DNA of 43,313 nt from a virus, in the IMG/VR virus record IMGVR_UViG_3300034272_000564, positions 1 through 43,313 of that record. One strand, written 5' to 3'. Made by a program: the position numbers and the translations under genes. Below the pieces are notes generated by a model. It was not told where the DNA came from and ran no database searches. It was given only the letters and a program-made list of their open reading frames with translations. Position 1 is the first letter of the stretch; every line of letters starts with the position of its first letter. This document shows, in pieces, positions 40,301 through 43,313 of the stretch.

Positions 40301-42598
40301 TCCTGTTGCCATAACTTCTTTTTTCAACAAAGTTATTTCTGCTTCTGATTGCATTGCAATTGCTGCTGTCATTGCATGCCATTTTGCAGCTTCTTGAGAA
40401 ACTATACCCGTAGATATACCGTTAACAGAAGTTACTCCTGGAATCTTTGGCAAATCTTGATTCATATAAGCTTGAGGATTTTTTCCAATTCTAACGTTTA
40501 CTGGACCTGCGCCTGGGACTGTGCCAAATATAGTTCCCATCTGAGGGCTTCCAGCAGGAATCATGTGGGACATATCTCTTGAATACGGCTGTCCAATTAA
40601 TGGATTATTTTTATCAACCATTCTTCCACTTGGATTACCTGCGGCAATTACATTACCAGCAATGGTAGAAATTCCTGGCTGTACCGCAACCTTAGCGGCG
40701 TTTGCTTTCATCTCAAGACTATCAAAAGATGCTGCAAGAGTATTTACTGCATTTGTTAAAACAACAGTAGCTTCTGCGTCGCTGTAGAATGTTGTACTTA
40801 AACCTTGTGCCGCAGCATTAGCTGCTATTATTTCTGGAGTAAGTAGCTTAAATCCCTTTCCTCCTGAAGCCATCTGCCTTAATGAGAATATTCCCTTTGT
40901 GACATAACCAATAAAGTTTGCCATAACACCAGTTAACATAATAAGTGGTCCAGCAAATGCAGTTAATCCACCAAGTGCGTTTAAAAATGTTTTTACTGGT
41001 CCTGGTAGTCCTCGGAAGAATTTAATTATTCCGTCTACTACTTCTAAAACCTTTGTGCTAATTTTTAAGAATTGCTCTCCAACGCTTGCAAGATCTGCTT
41101 GAACTGAAGCAAGTGCTCTTTTAAATTTTCCAGAAGCGGATTCGGTTATCATTCCTAATTCTCGTTCTGCAATACCTGCAAGCTCTGCAGTGCTAGCGCC
41201 CATTAGCTCCATAACCTGAACGGTTTGAGATCCTTCTCTTCCTATATTTTCAAAAAGTGCTGAGAGTCTTGCGTACTGGAATTTACCAAAAAGTTGTTCT
41301 ATGGCTCTTGATTTACTTAAAGGGTCTAGCGTGTCTAGGGCTGCCTGAAGATCTAAGATGGTATCCGTTAGGTTTCCAGCATTGGAAGTCACAATACTAT
41401 CTAGATCAATTCCAAATCCAGTAAATAATTCTTTTGCAACTTTTGTTGGGTTAATAAGAGATGCCATTGCTGACTTAATTGCATTAGCACCTTCAGATGC
41501 ATTTACTCCGCCTTCTTTCATTGCTGTTAGATACAGAGCTAAATCTTGAACGTCTCCTCCTAGAGACTTTACAACTGGCCCAGCTTTAGGGATTGCTTCA
41601 ACTAAATCTTGTAGAGAAGTAGAGGTTTGGTTTTCAACTGCGTTAAGGAAGTTAATTGATTCGGATAGCTCTTCTGTATTTTGTTTAAATGCATTTTGAA
41701 TAGCAAGGGTTGCTTTCATAGCTTCTTGTCTATCAATTTCTCCAAGCACTGCAAGTCTCGATGTTTCTCTTGTTGCTTCTAGAAGCTCTGTTCCTTGCTG
41801 TCCTGTTGCAGCTAAATCCGCAGCCAGTGCAATTGTATCTTTAAAAGCAAGACCATACGAACCTGCAAGTTCTCTTGCTGTATCTGAAACATCTTTTCTT
41901 ACTTGAGCTAGCTCTGCAGATGATACTGCAGCTAGTCCGCCATAAACTTTTGTTAATCTAACTAATTCTTCGTCTGCAGCTCTAAATGCTTTTTGTGCAG
42001 CAGCACCAAATGCCATAAGCGGAACAGTTAGTCCTACGGTTAACTGACGACCAGCCCATTGCGTATTTTTACCCCAGTTGATAAGCTGGTTAGATCCGTC
42101 AAGCATAACCTTGTTCATGATGGCTAGCTCTTGTCTTGCAATTGCTGTCTTATTTTTTACTTCATCTAATCCCTTTGCAACCATTACGTTGTATTGCATT
42201 AGGCCCTGTGCGTTTTTGCCGACTGGTTGAACTATAGCATTCTGAAGCATTACCTGCTGCTTAGCTAGGTCACGAATTAGTGTGCTTGTTTTCTTTGTGT
42301 GTCCATTCCAAGCATTGTAGTATTGACCTAGCTTTAGCCTGCCTGAGTCTAAATTTTTACCAAATTTTTCTACATCTGAGGTAAGGGAAACAAAGTGCGA
42401 TGAAAACTGTCCTGTTGAACGCATTGTTTCTGCGAAGGACTTGTTCATTACTGCAATTTGATTTGCAAGTTTTGCGTTTGTTCCTGCTGTTGTTTCTTGC
42501 AGTTTTACGAGTTGGGAAGTAACCGCAGCTAGCTGAGTTCTTAAACTCGTAAAGTCTGCGTTGGCGGTAATATTGGTAGTTATTATATTATCTGCCAT
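34355..42598 (-). CDS. Tail tape measure protein, giant (2747 residues), with kinase-like insert
   Basis: This is the longest gene in the window and the classic tape measure. Residues 1-500 are helical with ELYKE-like repeats and TP901-type core (LVRLTKVYGGLAAVSSAELAQVRK ... LYLTAMKEGGVNASEGANAIKSAMASLI). A hydrophobic span (LTAFAGPLIMLTGVMANFIGYV, about 535-560) and a Gly/Met-rich stretch (about 1841-1889) followed by VAIAATTFAII are candidate membrane-entry parts. Pore/ejection motifs LTPGEAVIPP and LVGEKGPEIFVP recur. Residues about 1360-1525 hold a kinase-like segment (KVFVKP, ALAEIRATQIA, SALRGDKDLGRGN, NILADVGPAG). At about 0.15 nm per residue it predicts a tail near 400 nm, less if the insert is excluded. 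No lysozyme or peptidase motif was seen. Confidence 0.93.
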   Translation of the reverse strand: MADNIITTNITANADFTSLRTQLAAVTSQLVKLQETTAGTNAKLANQIAVMNKSFAETMRSTGQFSSHFVSLTSDVEKFGKNLDSGRLKLGQYYNAWNGHTKKTSTLIRDLAKQQVMLQNAIVQPVGKNAQGLMQYNVMVAKGLDEVKNKTAIARQELAIMNKVMLDGSNQLINWGKNTQWAGRQLTVGLTVPLMAFGAAAQKAFRAADEELVRLTKVYGGLAAVSSAELAQVRKDVSDTARELAGSYGLAFKDTIALAADLAATGQQGTELLEATRETSRLAVLGEIDRQEAMKATLAIQNAFKQNTEELSESINFLNAVENQTSTSLQDLVEAIPKAGPVVKSLGGDVQDLALYLTAMKEGGVNASEGANAIKSAMASLINPTKVAKELFTGFGIDLDSIVTSNAGNLTDTILDLQAALDTLDPLSKSRAIEQLFGKFQYARLSALFENIGREGSQTVQVMELMGASTAELAGIAERELGMITESASGKFKRALASVQADLASVGEQFLKISTKVLEVVDGIIKFFRGLPGPVKTFLNALGGLTAFAGPLIMLTGVMANFIGYVTKGIFSLRQMASGGKGFKLLTPEIIAANAAAQGLSTTFYSDAEATVVLTNAVNTLAASFDSLEMKANAAKVAVQPGISTIAGNVIAAGNPSGRMVDKNNPLIGQPYSRDMSHMIPAGSPQMGTIFGTVPGAGPVNVRIGKNPQAYMNQDLPKIPGVTSVNGISTGIVSQEAAKWHAMTAAIAMQSEAEITLLKKEVMATGTITSSLSDSYQALLPEFSEITELAAQETALIVRQLQQSKITADEARLKVIQLNATVEAMLAETSQKIAAGQGRTINLTTVPLTSQPVVDPATGKSNMKEMFHKGSTKEIADRIARALGGVRTSGAGYNIQTTKPKFAKGGIVPGTGNTDTYHTTAEAGAFVINKAGTEANMPVIENLLGGRPVFRNTGGQVPVVLTPGEAVIPPNIAQNNMPLMYALNGGPGNTSGMGRNIGGGISQNFMEGLKAWLERNADSNYDSTLKNRVILHDSAVLNNIGFSEDEAISMAKRDYEEALSKSKDLKTGRVNRQLFNSIRIEQARKMQDFIDMQGMGRSITNKDGSVSKAKYKDLLWKDKPSELKPGGRPQIGAVLPTRSLISTFMSRPDIDQVSMQKVINSFTRPDKTFDYASEHLDKDRNFFTEEDGKIRSNRTRGNAYLAQAGSSTINTFTNHLSRMTAGKFVDRVPLYQQSAQRISDVLAKQLNYGNASNLIKRMPVIERGHMITKMLRMLLTKGQKLPIKQEIAANEGGQIPGQFAQKLFGGGRLFLGMPRTIKQVEAQRAAKTAMEKASQAVSNSRFSKSPVTSYDELIEPTSGRSFPVAGIGGLYSKGGDKVFVKPVLDEKAALAEIRATQIAREVHGLQTPNQKVVVMRDPTDPTGKRKLLALESKYNPAIANQDGKFDEDQYFRQLVASALRGDKDLGRGNLSGNILADVGPAGVFATASGPRDYSATIPSFKHQALVNLMGVKGSGAKKFFAESTADIPQGMTADQYNDRMLEEINRALPQLKKTISTFTLNSEEKIVYNKMIDRLDEARRQTYQDLHGVHSSLKIAPEKTMTPAAIAKMIAADELKRRQKGLSASLSDNDFKTQANGFNIGGMIGNVLKGKAMHRIGAGFGPTGAPKPSMYESAPWGVNSLSIEMAEKLFANSGLRKNTQKHLYDKFAAELAKEKPYGYVKMPDGTLKNGLEPDSLDAVIRMAASNLISDRSIVKQLSPIDKDILRKKYMNWDSKKDTPMTEALKKLIFEIQPREMGGPVNAGKPYLVGEKGPEIFVPKNAGGIVPNQTPIPQGYNAGGFIKMMIMQLLGFQGGSALGKMTGLPGGDMMGGMLGSMLGMGAMGMGGGGAKTPIASMSKMRAPMGATRAVEQLPIVGAHPGNSRALTAYGAKLEAAANSTSKLARFGAMARMAVTRLNVGVAIAATTFAIINRRIKDHNEHLRVGITQYGLTEEAAKKAGLKFTDYNSKLADTVKNIEAIRERNQLLYESMQDSGMPISMTIQEYKKLKKEVTEVYSDQIKLINQSKASDLPQVAIDIKTALMAAGLSADEASKKIFAMFKMSDQAEKAGAFTVGNRAFRNIKTGQDAAVAAIDNYVPASAEGGREGAQAVSTGLNAIDAGILDMVEQSKKAAKADKTGNTKALTQYQAQEAMLNKLNKLESSRAVLTAKTREEMIKQNPELKKIINPADTVVSLFEKMNLAAKGFTGDLSKLGAEAVSTLSKVADAVSQSITAANKGGFLKENYANLKRLTDQQKVLENAAKGQSVKAQINTREQLKNLQKQIDANNKLADSRLRALDAAKQESDLANEIAKKKIEYDAAIARGDTATAQQAGLDVKQLESTMQYNAQKKAIEDALKRTNAPLEARIQSINDGQQKLSDNAALAAVELDKLNKKIATERQKIDDVNKAMTTLAINAIAAGKELKDYLKTGTDENPNAGRQDAAGLVGVAETARPGFIPKVKQPTHPKARLTPVDVTDQALGLLGGVNDAVTKGLSAKGIEVKSMTGDIYINNKKMDVKGTANTVFKATASNPGVKSVTVGKGSTAKQIMTIDSMSLLAQGIDSSVGSVFTQGNQKYRITGVDNAYLRTMRVEKAGYGTMKLNPKVPTIVGDRGPEMAFGGMIIPNMAKIPYSTPRYDVKQASKMLEPVHQSSATGVINLTQNIYPSEGMNTDAFVRQVVSMTKQAIGQDAKLNAKIVGNPMNVSIKT

Positions 42599-42607
42599 AT
42601 ATATATG

Positions 42608-43272
42608 TTACTCTATTCGGTATCCTAATCCAGCCCCAATGCCAAAACCAGCTTCGCTAGCAAATGAGCCTTGTAACGAAACAACATCATCTGCTGATGC
42701 GTTTATGCCAAGTGCTCGTCTTTTGACATCTTCGAAAGAAGACCCCTCCTCATTTTTACTGCTATTATCATTTAGCTCAATGCCTTGAATTGAAGCCAAG
42801 AATGTTCTTTTCTCTAATTCAGTTTTTTGCATTGACTTAAAAGTCTGGACCATCTCTGGCATTGAAAGACTATCTTCTAGTTCTTCGTAATTTTTCCAAT
42901 TACCTAAAAGAAATACTTCCCCTTCTAAAGCGGCTAGATCTAGTTCTGACCAGCCAGTACTGCTGCCGCTAGTTGGTTTGGGTCGTCCATCTTAATTCCT
43001 CCGCAAATTTCAAGAATGCGGTTAATAGTTGGTACGTCAAGCGTGTCTTCAAAAGCATCTATATCTTTAACTAACTCAGGCAATTGCTTTTCTAGGGCCA
43101 CTGCACATGCCTCGATAAGTATGCTAAGAGTTTCGTCTTCTGTTGTTACTTCTTGTGTTCTTGCAATGACTTTCATAAACTTACGTAGCTCTTTAATTGT
43201 TAAAGGCTTAAGTTTAACTGTTGCGCCATTTTGTAGCTGAATTTCTTCAACATCGTATACTGTTGTTGCCAT
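42608..43272 (-). CDS. Tail assembly chaperone, -1 frameshift fusion product (G-T type)
   Basis: Ribosomes that slip at CCCAAAC (42982-42976) continue in the -1 frame to 42610-42608, giving 99 residues of the first product plus 122 more (221 total). The extension reads SELDLAALEGEVFLLGNWKNY and on to MPEMVQTFKSMQKTELEKRTFLASI, then an acidic tail ending GLGYRIE. The frame is open without a stop from before the slip site, although its first ATG is only at 42862, so a separate start is unlikely. Such G/GT pairs load tape measure proteins for tail assembly, and this pair is directly before the tape measure gene. Confidence 0.82.
42940..43272 (-). CDS. Tail assembly chaperone (G-type, unshifted product)
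   Basis: The 110-residue protein (MATTVYDVEEIQLQNGATVKL ... KPLTIKELRKFMKVIARTQEV) matches tail assembly chaperones of siphophages: beta-rich start, then helices KELRKFMKVIA, ILIEACAVALEKQLPEL and VPTINRILEICGG. Strong AGGAGG lies before the ATG at 43272. It ends with TAG at 42942-42940. Some ribosomes shift before the stop (see 42976-42982). Confidence 0.85.
   Translation of the reverse strand: MATTVYDVEEIQLQNGATVKLKPLTIKELRKFMKVIARTQEVTTEDETLSILIEACAVALEKQLPELVKDIDAFEDTLDVPTINRILEICGGIKMDDPNQLAAAVLAGQN
42976..42982 (-). promoter_or_regulatory. -1 ribosomal frameshift slippery site CCCAAAC
   Basis: Read in the G frame the heptamer is C-CCA-AAC, an X-XXY-YYZ slippery site, 36 bases before the G stop codon. 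The -1 frame is open through the site and joins the T-frame coding region. No strong pseudoknot was worked out downstream. Confidence 0.8.
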
Positions 43273-43300
43273 TTAATCCTCCTAGGATCTAGTCTTAATT

Positions 43301-43309
43301 ATTGTATCA
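43301..43309 (-). promoter_or_regulatory. Extended -10 promoter for the tail chaperone operon
   Basis: TGA-TACAAT (43309-43301) lies about 29 bases before the ATG at 43272. A -35, if any, lies beyond the window edge. The leader carries AGGAGG. Confidence 0.45.
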
Positions 43310-43313
43310 TATT

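Noticed and set aside
42608-42862. Independent 84-residue gene starting at 42862
   Set aside because: The frame extends upstream without a stop through a CCCAAAC slippery site, and no ribosome binding site precedes the ATG; a frameshift product is the better reading.
1-43313. Prophage or integrative element
   Set aside because: No integrase, repressor or attachment-site repeats were seen in the window; this does not exclude them elsewhere.

Overview
The window is 43.3 kb of a tailed double-stranded DNA phage (siphovirus-type) genome. It is AT-rich, and every convincing gene lies on the minus strand, so transcription runs from right to left. The mix suggests a lytic phage of a low-GC, streamlined actinobacterium, possibly freshwater or marine plankton. 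The clues are an actinophage-like C-family DNA polymerase with a RecA, an AhpC with the C-terminal LCACN motif paired with an AhpD whose key residues match actinobacterial AhpD in position, and several genes that appear to be transcribed leaderless. The host is an inference. No integrase, repressor, CRISPR array, insertion sequence or rRNA was seen.

Layout in transcription order. (1) 43.3-25.4 kb is the tail module: tail assembly chaperone with a -1 frameshift site (CCCAAAC), a giant 2747-residue tape measure protein with an embedded kinase-like region, a distal-tail-like protein, a 1132-residue tail hub/Tal-like protein, minor tail proteins, a 970-residue fiber ending in an S74 chaperone, a small coiled-coil protein and a virion-like protein. 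It ends at a strong rho-independent terminator (25356-25380) sitting just below a promoter/palindrome. (2) 25.3-11 kb is replication, recombination and nucleotide metabolism: metallophosphoesterase, HTH protein, DnaB helicase, primase, ssDNA-binding protein, a tRNA, DnaE polymerase, MazG, RecA, a PD-(D/E)XK nuclease, a 2OG-type oxygenase, Cas4-like exonuclease, RuvC-like resolvase and many small zinc-ribbon or HTH proteins. (3) 11-7.8 kb is the terminase module, with a 2OG-Fe(II) oxygenase between TerS and TerL. (4) 7.8-6.3 kb has a consensus promoter, three tRNAs, ahpC, ahpD, two hairpins and a fourth tRNA. (5) 6.3-0.6 kb is an accessory island: two more 2OG oxygenases, a Dps-like protein, an IMPDH/GMP reductase, a luciferase-like monooxygenase, HSP20, an APS-kinase/nucleotidyltransferase fusion, DUF2061 and an FmdB-like zinc ribbon. 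(6) The left edge holds the start of a secreted Ala/Thr/Val-rich protein that runs off the window.

Most genes overlap by ATGA or TAATG, so they are probably translationally coupled. Promoters recur as extended -10 elements (TGn-TATAAT-like) at module starts, and three of them sit exactly six bases before an ATG. Five genes of 34-53 codons were found by reading the gaps between larger frames. The most unusual parts are the tRNA-ahpC-ahpD transcription unit, the kinase-like region inside the tape measure protein, the set of four 2OG-type oxygenases, and the promoter/palindrome/terminator cassette between the tail and replication modules.
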